Assembly (NCBI RefSeq): GCF_921293095.1
Contig: NC_060258.1
Coordinates: 3,410,001 to 3,474,000 of the forward strand
Reading direction: 5' to 3'
Origin: Ischnura elegans
Taxonomy: Eukaryota; Arthropoda; Insecta; Odonata; Coenagrionidae
DNA: 64,000 bases
Both the position numbers and the translations under genes were made by a program. The notes below the pieces were generated by a model. The model was given only the letters and a program-made list of their open reading frames with translations, was not told the origin of the DNA and did not search any database. Below are positions 1 to 11,370 of the stretch, one piece after another; the first letter of the stretch is position 1; every line of letters starts with the position of its first letter.

Positions 1-1477
1 CATTGTGGCAGAGCTTGAATACTGGTATGTGGTGAGGTTTTGCGTGAATGAAGCCATTTTTCAATGCATTCTTATGAGTGCAACTGCTGATCTGTCAAAC
101 CATGTAATATTGAATGCAAAAAATAATAATCAGATGATTCAATGTCTGAGGAATTAGTTGGGTGCGTTCAGCCTTTGCATTTGAGTGTTTTCAGTTCGGT
201 TTTAATGTTTAATGCTCTAGGCTTTGTAATGTGAGGTTGAGCATTTCATGCTGTGGAATTACTGTTGAATCATTGTGAACACAATTTCCTTGCTTGACAC
301 TAAATTCCCAATGCATGCAATTCCTTGGAAATGGCTTGGTGGGCAACTTCAAATACAAAGCAGTCTCTTCTTGAGTATGGCATTGATCTTCATTGAGCAA
401 TGCCTCCAATTGATTTTCTCTGGAGGTTTTTGGCCTTTCTTCACATAGACCATTGTCATCATTGAAATGATTGTCTTTGAAGCAATGATACCAATCCTGT
501 AACAGTGTTTCTGTTATAGCAGTCTCTCGGTTAATTTTTAAAAACTTTATTGTGCTCTTCTCTCAACACTAAGTATCTAATGCCGTGACGTATTCATCAT
601 GGTTGTTGAGCAGTTTGTTTAACTAATGTCTGAGCTTGAGTCATGATGATTCTGGTATTTCAAAATTGAGCAACAATCAGTGCTATAGCCATCTATTGAC
701 AGGCAGTAAGAACTTTTTTTTTTCGAGCATAATACATAATTGCTGTGTGATTGGTTTAGCATGTTTTAAGGATAATAATAACAGGGTAATTTAAAAAACC
801 GTTTCATGAAATAGTTTTGGAAGAGAAGATGATTTTGAGATCTGTTGTCTTTCTGCATAGATATTGTACCCTGTAATCTCTTCCAGAGTTTATATTTGAG
901 TATTAACAAGAGGTAAGAGAACATATACATTGAAAAGAGAACACATAACAAATACATTGAAAACATGCTCCACTTGTTTTTTCCATGATTCTACTGTTGA
1001 GAAAAGAATAAATAGTGATTTTGGCCTTTTAACATATACTACTACAAAAATGATAATTGCAGAAGCAAATTGAGTGCAAGAATAAGAAACTTGATTAATT
1101 CGTTCTCGTAACTGCAAAAAATTGAATCTTCAATCTCAATTTTGATTTCTCATGATTTGAAAAAACGGAAAAATGATACATCTGAATAATCTCCATTCTC
1201 TGTTCTGTATTTTGCTGTGAAGGGGCAGCTTCCATGGCCCCTTAGATATTTAGAAAAGACACTGGGTGTACTTGGAATATCAGAAATCTTCCTGTTAATT
1301 TTTTTTTCAATTTGCGCTGTAGCTTTTCAGTATTTGATTAACAGGCATGCAGAGACGAGGTTATTTTTATGTGATATCAGAGGCAATATGTGTAACATTC
1401 TTCTTCTAAATGCTTTGAGTATCCCATATATGTGTGTTTGAAGAGATAAAGGTTTATCCCTGTTACTTTTTCTGCAG
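1..1477. other. Upstream flank / intron, no exon recognised
   Basis: This AT-rich DNA lies before the first recognisable exon of the zinc-finger gene. That exon starts in phase 0 directly after a splice acceptor, so at least one earlier exon, with the start codon, should lie upstream, probably outside the window. Short open frames here have no recognisable motifs or exon-like composition. I treat the stretch as intronic. Confidence 0.5.
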
Positions 1478-1645
1478 AGTTTTGAAGGAGGAGGGGCAGA
1501 TGATGAGGAGTCGGATCCTTGTGTGGAGACTAAGGACTGCATTCAAGATGTCATTGAAAACACTTCAGAGTTTGCATCCTCAGCCCAAATGACTGAAGTA
1601 TACATTCCTGTGCCAGACTGCCTATTGCCCAGGGACGATAATTTG
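1478..1645 (+). CDS. Zinc-finger gene, internal exon a (first copy of duplicated exon)
   Basis: Internal coding exon of 168 bp (56 codons), phase 0 at both ends. It follows a pyrimidine-rich acceptor ending TTTTTCTGCAG and precedes the donor GTAAGT. It encodes an acidic, probably disordered segment beginning SFEGGG and ending in VPDCLLPRDDNL. No known domain is visible. It matches the exon at 2404-2571 at 41 of 56 residues, with identical length and splice positions, and so is one half of a tandem exon duplication. The reading frame joins in phase with the downstream exons leading to the C2H2 finger exon. Assignment to that gene is inferred from phase, strand and spacing. A transcript would settle it. 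Confidence 0.75.
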
Positions 1646-2403
1646 GTAAGTTATATTCTCATTCATAGTGAAAACTGAGTCTAATCACCTTCAGTTTTAC
1701 AAATTTCTCGAGGGTGTGTCTGTTATAAATTTAAGAATTTTGGTGGGAAGTCACTGGCATAATGAAACCTTCAGATGTAGTTCTTTCTATTAGTGACACA
1801 TGAGGCAGGAAGTGGAACCTCACAAATGTTTTTTTCATGCAGGTCAATAGCAGTTGTACAGCATTGATAATCTTTTGAAAGAAATGTCTCCTATCCCATA
1901 GAGTATAATTTTGGATACCCTTGTCAAATCTCTGTTCAAGCCATTAGTGGTGGCTATAACAAGGCTGCCACATGATTGCCCTCTATTTGTTCAAGCCATC
2001 ATTCTCCATTGTTTCAACTGAGGAACCAGCATAAAATATTGTGGATCCTTTTTATAAGCCTAGGTGAAGAAATGATGCAGACAATTCAATGTACTGTGGA
2101 ACCTCGATATGTCGTTCCCACCGTTGTGCCCTTGCTGTAAGTGGCCAATACTCTCATTCTAACCATGTGATGTTGGTGGCATAGATCTCCCCTCCCTAGT
2201 TGAGCGTTTAAATGCTGGAGTTTGATATGTGAGTCGCAAGAATCTCATGAGTATTTTGGCCAGCTGCAATGGTCTCACATAAAACAGGAGTTTTCATTAT
2301 CGATTGAGGGAATTATTGTTTTGCCTTTATTGAGTGATGCCCATTATTCTCTTCTAGTGTTGTTGAGGATATAATTTATTTATCACTGTGGCTTTTTCTG
2401 CAG

Positions 2404-2571
2404 AGTTTTGAAGGAGGAGGGGCAGTTGATGACAATTTGGGGCCTTGTGTGGAGACTACGGACTGCATTCAAGACGAGATTGAAAACAATTCACAGCCCA
2501 CATGCTCAGCCCAAACCACTGAAATATACATTCCTGTGCCAGATTGCCTTCTACCCAGGGATGACAAGTTG
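2404..2571 (+). CDS. Zinc-finger gene, internal exon b (second copy)
   Basis: Exon of 168 bp, phase 0 at both ends, with acceptor TTTTTCTGCAG and donor GTAAGT. It encodes the same 56-residue acidic module as exon a, with substitutions concentrated in the middle and the motif YIPVPDCLLPRDD fully conserved. The frame stays open some 165 bp into the following intron, but similarity to exon a is strongest up to the donor, so the exon end is placed there. Because both copies are phase 0, either or both could be included without shifting the frame. That makes alternative or mutually exclusive use possible, though it is not shown. Confidence 0.75.
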
Positions 2572-3259
2572 GTAAGTTTTATTCTTATACTCAGTGAAAC
2601 CTTAAGTGAACCACCTTCAGTTGTACAAATTTCTTGGTTGCTTGAAGAAAGAGGGCGTGTCCGTCGTGAATATAAGTATTTTTATGGGAAGTCGCTCACC
2701 ATTATGCAACCTTCAGTTGTTGGACTGGTCCAGTTGTAATCTATGAGGCAAAAAGCCATACCACACAAATCCTTATTCATGCAAGTCAATATTAGTTGTA
2801 CATCACTTCTAATCTGTTGAAAAAAGTGCCTCTTATCCTGCGGAGTAGCCGTTGGTAGTGGCTAAAACTAGACTGTCTCATGATTGCCCTCGTATTTGTT
2901 CCAGCTATCTTCCTCCTTTAATTCTGCTACGGAATTAGCATAAATTTTTTTGACACCTCTTTATAAGCCTGGGTAAAGAAAAGATGAAAAATTCAATGTG
3001 CACTGGAACCTCGACCTATCGTTCCCACTGTTATGCCCCTACTGTAAGTCACCATAACTCTCATTCAGTGTGCTCTTGGTCATCTAGCTCCATCTCCCTA
3101 TTTGGACATTTATATTCTAGACTTTGATCTGTGAGCTGCAAGAATCTCACGAGTATTTTGCCCATCTGGAGTGGTGCCAATTAAAAGAGGAGTTTTCATT
3201 ATCAAATGAGGTTATTAATATTTTGCTTTTATTGAGTGATGCCCATTATCCTTTTCTAG

Positions 3260-3373
3260 TTTCATATAAAAGATGAGAACGAAGATCACCTCAGCGAGGA
3301 GAATAATCCCATGCTGTACACGACCGATCCAGCTGGAAGTGATGCCTCTGACCCATTGGCCACTGATGACCTG
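3260..3373 (+). CDS. Zinc-finger gene, internal exon c
   Basis: Exon of 114 bp (38 codons), phase 0 at both ends, between acceptor CTTTTCTAG and donor GTGAGT. It encodes a highly acidic segment starting FHIKDENEDHLSEEN and ending DPLATDDL. The 'IKDE' string resembles a SUMO-acceptor consensus (psi-K-x-E read as IKDE), but this is only a short-motif match. No folded domain is apparent. It continues the acidic linker region expected between the N-terminus and the finger array. Confidence 0.7.
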
Positions 3374-4457
3374 GTGAGTGTACTTTTGCCAAATGTAATT
3401 TAATTTACGTATGGCACATTGCCATTCCTTTATAGATTATTCACAACACCCCTTAGCAGGAACCTACACCATTTTGCCTCGCCTTTGCCAACAACAGTCA
3501 TGAACCACTACAGAAGAAGTTTCATCTTTGAATCATTAAAATAAAATGTAATGAACTGATTTGGTGTATTTTGCCAAACTGACCACTCAACTTTGCTCTC
3601 TGTGCAAGTAAGCTCTCTGTCATCTCGACACTGAGCAGTCATTTGTTATGTGATCACACAAACACAGTTTCACTTCCGTTTACCATGGAGTGGAAGAGGG
3701 GATGTTAGGAATTGAGAGTTAAACTGAGTACTTTTGACTTAGTTACAGTGAAACAGATTGACTGTGACATCATGATGTAGCTGCTAGCCAAATTCAACTA
3801 CATAACTTGCATTCCTTATGAGGGATTGATGTTCATAGGAATCAAAATGTTGCAGATTTGGATTTTGTGATGAAAGTGAAGAGGAATTTATAGTGTAGGC
3901 AAGGGATTCATCCTTCTTTGCCATTTTTGAATGGGGTGTTTGACGTTTGCAATGCAAGTTGATTGCCAAAAGATATGAATTTTTAGTGATGTGAACTGAT
4001 TTTTATTTACTCTAACTGAATTTTCTGCTGCTGTTGTTCATAGTCTTGAAACCCTTCCACTTTTAATGAAAGATCAAGATTTTGCTTATTCTTAGATTTT
4101 TATCTATTTTTTCAGAAGTCAGTGCTCTTGGTCTTGTTCCCTTTTGGAAATTAATTTTAATGATCGGGGAGGTTCACAACTTAAAAAGCTATTAATTTCC
4201 CAGATTTTCCCAATTAAGTTGTTTCTCCTTCGTACTATGTCTATTATTAGATTATATGGCAAGGTTTAAGGCCTTTATTGGTGGAATCACAACGGTTCAT
4301 TAAGTTAATCTGTTTTTTACAAAGAAGCCAAAATCATTCATCAGGAATAATTTATTTTCTGCAGAGACCATGTAATTCCAGCTTTGTTCATGATCACTTT
4401 TTATTTGTATACCAATTGATTAAAATGGGTATCCATCGTTGTCCCTCTTTGCAATAG
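3374..4457. other. Intron, no further feature seen
   Basis: AT-rich intron between exons c and d. I see no coding segment, RNA gene or obvious terminal-repeat element in it. The open frame on the minus strand around 3784-3969 has no motif support. Confidence 0.5.
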
Positions 4458-4586
4458 AGTGATCCGGTAAGATACAAGTGCTCTTATGTTAAAGAAGATT
4501 TGACTAGCGATGATGAAGGACATATACTCAATGATTGCACTGATGGTGTCTCAAGCAAACTGATACATCAAGACTCTTTTGATCAG
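4458..4586 (+). CDS. Zinc-finger gene, internal exon d
   Basis: Exon of 129 bp (43 codons), phase 0 at both ends, following the weak acceptor CTTTGCAATAG and preceding GTAATA. It encodes an acidic module starting SDPVRYKCSYVKED, with a central SDDEG and a C-terminal DQ. It resembles exon e (8560-8685), sharing SDDEG, an N..TDG block and the final DQ. The intron just upstream is also similar ('accaattgattaaaa' against 'accaattggttcaaa'). This suggests an older exon duplication than the a/b pair. Confidence 0.65.
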
Positions 4587-4709
4587 GTAATACTATTAAT
4601 GAACTTTATTTTGTACTGCATCAACATCATAATTTAACAAAACTAAAATTGGTTTCATACAGCCCTCAATTCCGGTCTAACATCTGCTTATCTTTTCATG
4701 CATATGGTC

Positions 4710-4990
4710 TTCTTTTTTTATATCCTTGATAACCTGGCCTGTGAAAAACATGCAGAGCCATTCCTTTCCCTTCTTCCTGTCCACCTCTCCTTTTCTCTGT
4801 CTGTCAATTGTCTTTGAGGACATCATATCTCATTATGTGGGCGATAAAGTTAAGGTTGTCAGAAGACTTCTTTTCTCCCATTCTGCTACATACTTCCTTG
4901 TTACTTTACCAATTTCTTTATGGTCAACGAGCAACACATTCCAAAGCTTCCACTCTGAACTTTTCTGCAGCTGTAAATTTTGAAGCCTTT
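4710..4990 (-). mobile_element. LINE remnant (endonuclease/RT-type C-terminal region), copy 1
   Basis: Read on the minus strand, the segment gives the degenerate C-terminal region common in insect non-LTR elements, with traces of 'EEVLRRVGEKRS'-like and 'GHIMR'-like text that are better preserved in copy 2. It is broken by frameshifts. A second, better copy lies about 1.17 kb downstream, with collinear matches such as 'cttctgtccacc/cttcccttccacc' and 'acttcttttctccca/acctcttttctccca'. It is intronic and non-functional. The clade (RTE-like or other) cannot be fixed from this fragment. Confidence 0.5.
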
Positions 4991-5879
4991 CTAACATTTC
5001 CACTCTGATTCTGATTACTTTTTCATGGGAGATTAGGGGAATCATATTCCTAAAAGTTTTTATTTCTAACTAAAATAGAGATGTTTCCAGGGCTTCCACT
5101 CAACCTTGAAAACCGTTAATAAGCCGTGAATTTTGTCATAAAACATGAAAAAATCTCTCACACTTCATTGTAGAACTAAGATTGACTGATCAAAAGAAAA
5201 ATTGATATGTTGATTATATTTCAAGGTCAGTAATGCATTTATCTGCACATGTATATTCGAAGTACAAGTATAGGTCCGTGTGCCATGACGACACATTGGC
5301 CATAAGCCTGCACCAAATCTGGAAGACAGGTAACCAAAGTGCTCATTAACCATGGAGAAATTTCAGACCCTTCTTAACTTCCCTGCTCCCTCCATTTTCC
5401 AACTCACAACTTTAAGACAGCACTTAATTTAACTAATGATAGGTAATTTTATGAGAGATAGCTCTTTCGTTGCTGCATTTGCATCTGTAGTGTCTGTTGC
5501 GTTAGTTAAATTTTTAGTTAATTTGAGGCTTGTGATTGTTACTTGATCAATATTTCTGCCTAAAATGGCTTATAGTCACAGTTTATATAAACAATAATTT
5601 AGTTAGAGTGGGAACCCTATGTGTCATTCTTGAAAAAAATCTTTCATGGTTCTGAACAGATTGGGGGCATACAGCCACGGTGATTGCTCATCATTGCTCA
5701 CTGAACCAGTGAGGGCTCTGACGTCAGGGCACTTCCCACGTTAGTGAGCACAGATATGTGTACCTTGCTCACTTTTGATCACCACAAAGCAGAAGGAAGA
5801 ATCATCATCACTAGTCAACAATCCTAACATTGGTTTGATGCAGATCTCTTATCTGCAAGACATTTTTAGGTGACATATT

Positions 5880-6190
5880 CCTTCTACTATACATCCTTAA
5901 TGACCTGCCCTATGAAACTCATTCAAGGCCGTTCCTTACCCTTCTTCCCTTCCACCAGTCCTTCTACTGTTGATGTCATCAGGCCATTGCGTCTCATAAT
6001 GTGGCCAACTAAGTAGTTCCATCTTCTGCTAATGGTTTTTAGAAGACCTCTTTTCTCCCACTCTTCGTAGCACTTCCTCGTTACATTCACATTCGATCCA
6101 TTTTATCTTCATCATTTATTGGTAGCACCACATTTCCAATGCTTCCACAGTTGACTTTTCTGCTATTGTCAACGCCCACGCTTCACTCCA
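5880..6190 (-). mobile_element. LINE remnant, copy 2
   Basis: This is the better-preserved partner of the fragment at 4710-4990, in the same orientation. The minus-strand translation includes VEALEMWCYQ, NEEVLRRVGEKRSSKNH and a WPHYETQWPDD block. That matches the well-known C-terminal pattern of endonuclease/reverse-transcriptase LINE proteins (MWCWRRM...NEEVLRRVGEKRS...GHILRHNGL). Stops interrupt it, so it is dead. No target duplication or tail could be recognised. Confidence 0.55.
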
Positions 6191-7481
6191 TTGAGAAACT
6201 TGATCCATATGGAAGGGAAATAAGTGAAATTCATTCTACCTAATGTAGCATTCTGTACTCGCACACTTGTTGTTATAACTTGGTCCTCTCATTGTTCAAC
6301 AATTCTTTTTTAATGCTATAATAAACTGTTATTTCTGCATTGTAAGCTATCGCAAATATCGCAAAATTAAAAAAGTTCCTTTAAAATTGTTTGAGTTTTA
6401 TACTTCAATAAAACCCTACTTTTTGACTATTCTAATTTTCCGTAAGTTATAGTACTTCCTGTGGTACCGTTTAATCCATTTAGTCACATTCACAATAGAA
6501 GAGAAGCGCGTCACCATAGTTCGCACACCTTTATAGCCACTCGAGAGGCATCTTCGTAGACCGCAGGCTCCTTTCCTGCGTTCGCAGATCTAAAAATATT
6601 TCATCACTTCTCTAAAAGTTGGTAACATCGATTTGTTTAACGCCGACGAGGCGCCAAATAAGGGACAAGTCGTCTCACTACGCGCCGTTTTTTACCTTCT
6701 GCAATCTTCCGATTTATATTATCAAAGATAATCGCCCTCCTAGCAGTACACGCGAGATGAATTTTGCTGCATTCGAGGCATGGGAGGGGGAGAAGCGAGC
6801 GGGGAGGGGACGGGATCGGCTAACCGTCATTTCCATCCGAATCATTAGCGTATTTTACTCGTGGGCGAACCCCAACACCCATCTGGGATTTCAAAATTTT
6901 ACAAGTGATGGTGATGTTATGAACATTTGATCACCGAATACAGTGTGACAGAATACCCCCAATGATTTGAATCATGTTTCCCTGGTGAAAAAGTTCAAAA
7001 TGAGCAAAGTCATTGGTGGTGAATAAAAAATTGGGTTGTGCTGGTTGCAGTCGGTTGCATAAATCAGGTGATGATGCAGTTTCTAGCCATATTTGCCAAA
7101 CAGAACTTGTTCCCAAAAAATAATTTATATAAGGCACACTCTTACTATAGCAGATTTGGATGTGGTGAGAACTGTATAGAGGAAATTATAAGGGGCACTC
7201 AGGATTTGTCCTTTACCATCTCTGAAAAGAGTATTGGATGTTGGCAAATCAGGTTGGTTGCTGGGAGAGATAAATTTTTTTCTGGGAGCTGATTTTCTGA
7301 GCAGGTCCTACTATTAGCGAAACCAAGCTTGCGATAATAATGTTCTAACCATCTTGGAGGACCATTCTATGAGGGAGAAGGATCCAACAATCAAATCGTT
7401 AGATACCTTACCACCGGACAGTCAGATTCAATAAATCATTCATTGTAACTGCATGTCGCAAATGGAACAGCATTGACTACC

Positions 7482-7661
7482 CGAAAAAGACTATTTGGGC
7501 TTTCAACCGAGTGGACTCCCTCCAACCTGCTGACGTTTTGGAACACGGGTCGGGTTCCAACCTCAGGGCTAACAGGATGATGATGAAACCCGACTCATTT
7601 TTCGAAACGTCGGCAGAATGGAGGGAGACCACCCAGCTGGAAGCCCGAATTGCATTTTTCG
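7482..7661. repeat. Imperfect long inverted repeat (about 77-bp arms)
   Basis: The left arm (7482-7557) and right arm (7584-7661) are imperfect reverse complements. For example 'ggactccctccaacctgctg' opposes 'cggcagaatggagggagacc', and 'cgaaaaagactatttgggct' opposes 'agcccgaattgcatttttcg'. The spacer is about 26 bp. Both strands therefore carry similar open frames, with a 'SA.WRE(T/S)T.LEA.I.FF' pattern that I associate with the ends of Penelope-like or other retroelements. That association is from memory and uncertain. Confidence 0.6.
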
Positions 7662-8559
7662 AATATATTCTCTCGGAAAGCATCAGATTTAACATTGACT
7701 AACGGCTACGTAAATCATCTTCACTGGGTGCTTCAAAAAGGAGCTACACGTAAAACTTCTTTGAGAACAGCAATGAGACAGGTAACATCATGGAAACAGT
7801 AGGAAAGATTCAACACTTATCTCCTCTGGCTTCATCTAATTTCCTTTTTCGTTCCAGGTATGCTGTGATATTTCGTTGTAGTTTCTTGCATTTATTGATA
7901 CCTAGGTTTATATTAGCTCTTTATTAGTAGGTTTTCAGTTTTTTTCACCCCCCTTCTTGTGTGGGCGTTTTCCTGCAGTGGTTTTTTTCCAAAAAGGTCC
8001 TTAGGTTTTCCCATTTTTCCTTACATCTTTTTACACTTGGTAAATGGTAACTGAGTTAACTTATAATTTTATTTGTTGACTGAAAATGGAGCTTCTCTGT
8101 CTCTTTATAAAACATCTCAGCATGTGATTTCATGAGTAACTTCAGTATTTATTAGACTGCCTAAATTTCATGTTTGACGAGGGTTTAGATGGAAGATGGA
8201 GCTTTCTTTAACAAATGAAATCAACATTTCTGTGCTCTTTCTGCTCATGTAGGCGAAGATTCTTGGTTGTCAATGAAGGATGTCATGAGACCATCATGTC
8301 TCAAAATATTGCTGATAAATTTGTTCTTCCTTCTAAGGAAGGTTTTCCTATGGCTAATTGAAATGGTAAGGTAACTTAATGGGCCATATTTTGTTAGTCA
8401 ATAAATTTTTCCTTCCTTCTTCTTTGAGGTCAGAATAGCTTTTTAGGGAATTATTGATTTATGCATGCACCTGTAATTCATGTTTTTGTTGTGATCTTTT
8501 CATTTCTGGTACCAATTGGTTCAAACACTACAATTAAGTGTTTATTGTCTTTCTTTCAG

Positions 8560-8685
8560 AGTGGCATAAAAACAGGGTCCCCTTCTGTAAAAGCAGATCA
8601 GAGCAGTGATGATGAAGGACGAGATGCACACAATAATATCACTGATGGCACCACAAACGAACTGGTGCTCCAAGCCTCTGATCAG
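8560..8685 (+). CDS. Zinc-finger gene, internal exon e
   Basis: Exon of 126 bp (42 codons), phase 0 at both ends. The acceptor is TTGTCTTTCTTTCAG and the donor GTAATA. It encodes an acidic/polar module containing SSDDEGRDAHNNITDG and ending ASDQ, similar to exon d. The frame is also open upstream into the intron, but the strong acceptor and the alignment with exon d place the start here. No folded domain is recognisable. Confidence 0.7.
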
Positions 8686-10357
8686 GTAATAATAACAATA
8701 TTTTCATTGGTCTAGTGATTTGTTTGTACAAATATAGGACTTTTCAATGAGAGAGTAAGATACAAAAACTACAAATTAAGAAAGAAAAAAAAGTTTATAT
8801 GAAGAAATTCGTCCATAGAATAAAAAAGTGTTTCAAAGTAAACTAATCAATCTTGCAATTGAAGAGGGACATAGTCTTTACTCACCTGACTTCCAGTGGA
8901 AACTTATTAAGTAACAACAGGCCCATGTACTTAGGGGCAAAACTCAAGTTTTTGTTCTTTTAAATGTTTGGTGGAGGCTTGAATCATTCCTATTTAATTA
9001 AAAATGTTAATTGTCATTTGTTGCATAATTATAAATATATAACTTTTTGCACAAACAAGTGCTGCATACATAAACACATAGGGGTGGGGTAATGTACTCA
9101 ATTTTTGAAGTAGAGGGTGACATGGTGTGTAAGAAGGCATTTTACCTAAGAGTTGCGGTATCCTCTTTTGAATTTTGAAAATTATTTTATGATTGGGTCT
9201 GGGGCCCCAGAAGAGGATACTGAACATCGCATGCAAGTAGAATTCACCATAATAAGTTGACAATAATGGTTTTATATGTACCTACAGTTTTTCTGATAGA
9301 ATCAAAAAGGCAGTAGACTTCATTTTTTCTGCAGAGCTTCTGCAGATGTTACTCCCAGGACACTCCATTATCAAGTTTTACACCCAATAAGAAGAACTGA
9401 GATTTTTTTCAAAGATACATCACTTTTTAGGGAGATCAGTGAATGTGAGGTGGTTGCATACACTGTTGAGTCACATGCATTGGTAAACCTTAAAATTATC
9501 GAGATTGTTCTCTTAAAAACTAATGTTTGTGTGCTTAAAAATTATAAACATTTAATACAGTTACTATCCATTATGTTCCCCTAAAAAAAGCACCAAAAAT
9601 CAAAATGCTATCAGAATAGCATGTTTACGATCATTTTTGCCTTACTTCTTGTACCAAAATAAGGGTATTATATCCACTGCACTTAAGGTTAGATAGGCAG
9701 TGGAATGAGGAAAACTTGCAGTTATTGTTCGCATGCTATAAATTCCTCCTTTATACTCCTTAGCTATTTATTGCCTTGCTCACTACAGAATTCAATTGGG
9801 AACTCAAGGTTGGTAATAAGTGCAGGCATTGCAGTAGGGTGAGCTAACGATATGGTGCACTGAAAATTGAATGTTTATCTATATTTGCAAAGACTAATAA
9901 GAATTTTCATAAGTAGCACATCTAGCGGATATAATCCACAGAGTACAAACACTTTTTGCATGTGTAGAAGATAAATTAAAGTAAAGACTCATAATGGCAA
10001 CAAAATCTTGAAGCAATTCAAGTTACACCTAAGTCTCAGTCATACATTCATGCATTAGATCAAAAATATTTATTCACAAATTAGACGCGATTTTTTACTT
10101 GATATTAATCCTACATTTTCTTGATAAGATGAGTGTTTTTTTCGAGCACTATGATAGATTATTGTACAAATTAGTGCATATAAATGTCATACAAAAGCTT
10201 TTAACATGTGAATATTGCAAAAGTGAATATTATAGGGTGCTTTGTAGATATGTATCTATGTTATAAATAGGAATCGTTATTTTTTGGTTTACTCAAAGCT
10301 ATTTCTATATTTTTGTATCTCTGTCTTTAATGATGCTAATTGTGGACTCATATGCAG
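8686..10357. other. Intron, nothing further supported
   Basis: AT-rich intron between exons e and f. A pseudo-acceptor with a 'ttttttctgcag' tract near 9328-9336 resembles the acceptor of exons a and b. The frame behind it stops after about 20 codons and has no good donor, so I do not call an exon. No element boundaries were recognised. Confidence 0.45.
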
Positions 10358-10480
10358 GCACAGGCCTCAACATCTTCCCAAGGTGAAGAGGGGGATGCCG
10401 AAGGCACAGGAGCCATTGTGATAGAGTCTTTGCTGGTTTTGGCCAAGAAAGAATCTCCCCTGGAGACTGATACCACTGAG
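10358..10480 (+). CDS. Zinc-finger gene, internal exon f
   Basis: Exon of 123 bp (41 codons), phase 0 at both ends, between an AG at 10356-10357 and donor GTATGC. It encodes AQASTSSQGEEGDAEGTGAI..., then a hydrophobic-acidic stretch (VIESLLVLAKKESPLE) ending TDTTE. No domain is recognisable. It lies in the acidic linker that precedes the fingers. Part of the sequence just after its donor (about 10490-10555) recurs, diverged, at about 13265-13340. Confidence 0.65.
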
Positions 10481-10689
10481 GTATGCACGAAATTCAAATT
10501 CAATTAAATTAATGGATGAAAGTGATGTTTGGGATAAATCCTGAATTTCAAATAATGTAAATATGGGCTTCTTGAGTCCAGGTATTGAAACAATTGAAAA
10601 TCATTATTTTCAAAAATGGCCGAACATATTTTAACCAATGCCTCTTGCCATGTTTCATGGATAATTTAAAAATGGTGCGCTCTAAGGAA

Positions 10690-11370
10690 GGAGAACTTAT
10701 GCAATATCATGTGTGAGTATGCGTGTGTGTGCATTGAAGCCTGAATGGAGTGTAAAGCGTTTCTCCCTTCCCCAACGATTCCCCGCTTTCCTGATTTTGT
10801 GGTTATTTCCATGTTGTGTGCGTGGCCAGTGAAAAGGTCCACACTTTTTCCAATCCCCTCCCTCGAAACAATACCTGTGAGCAGCAAATGGAGAATGACA
10901 GAATCTGCACCTTCTCCCTCTACGATATGAGAACATGTTTCAGCAACACCCCCTGCCCATGGTGAGGATTTTAAGAAGACCCGCTTCTTCCAGGGTTTCT
11001 TCCACCTGCCACAATCCCAGAATACTAACCCTCTCTAGGTTGTAAAACCCAGACAAATATCAGTAGGAGAAGACACATTTACACGGGATTCGTATTGTGG
11101 CCGAATGCTATGCTGGAGAGCTGAAGGCATCTTGTCTGTCACATGGAGGTGAAGTAGGGAGGGAAGAGAATTGTGGAGGTTAGACCGAGAAGTGAATAGT
11201 GGTGAAGAAGAGGAAATGGAAGAACAGAAGGGTAGATTTCCTGCACCAAGAGGAATAAAGTCAACCCACCATGCCCATAATTTAATATTCTCTCAGCCCA
11301 TGGTGAATGAAGATGCAGCAACTTGGACAGGAGCCAGCCAAGGAGGTCATACCCATCCATGACCGAGAGT
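10690..11370. other. GC-richer unrecognised block in intron
   Basis: Base composition here is clearly less AT-rich than the flanking intron, and overlapping open frames occur on both strands. The minus strand from about 11,110 to 10,666 reads nearly continuously, with a single stop. I recognise no protein motif, terminal repeat or RNA gene. It may be an old retrocopy or an inserted element fragment. Confidence 0.3.

Larger units (their letters stand above)
1450..3259 (+). repeat. Tandem segmental duplication, about 0.9 kb units
   Basis: Two direct copies (about 1450-2357 and 2375-3259) each contain one 168-bp exon plus most of an intron. The exon starts are 926 bp apart. Matching intron blocks include the stretches after each donor, a 'ggaacctcga...tcgttccca' block (near 2099 and 3006), and the run 'ttgagtgatgcccatta' just before the downstream acceptor (near 2333 and 3232). 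The acceptor of the next exon is functional only in the second copy (3258-3259). Its counterpart at 2356-2357 is followed by the second copy's own intron end. Confidence 0.85.

Noticed and set aside
2437-2739. Open frame running through exon b into the following intron
   Set aside because: Similarity to exon a is much stronger up to the donor GTAAGT at 2572. The extension is only fortuitously open.
5660-5790. Copy of the 1.8-kb TIR element seen at 32739
   Set aside because: It shares GTGAGCG-like and TGACGTCA motifs, but ends and target duplication cannot be identified. Similarity is too weak to call.
9331-9400. Extra zinc-finger-gene exon after a strong 'ttttttctgcag' tract
   Set aside because: The frame ends at a stop after about 20 codons, and no donor or similarity to the other exons was found.
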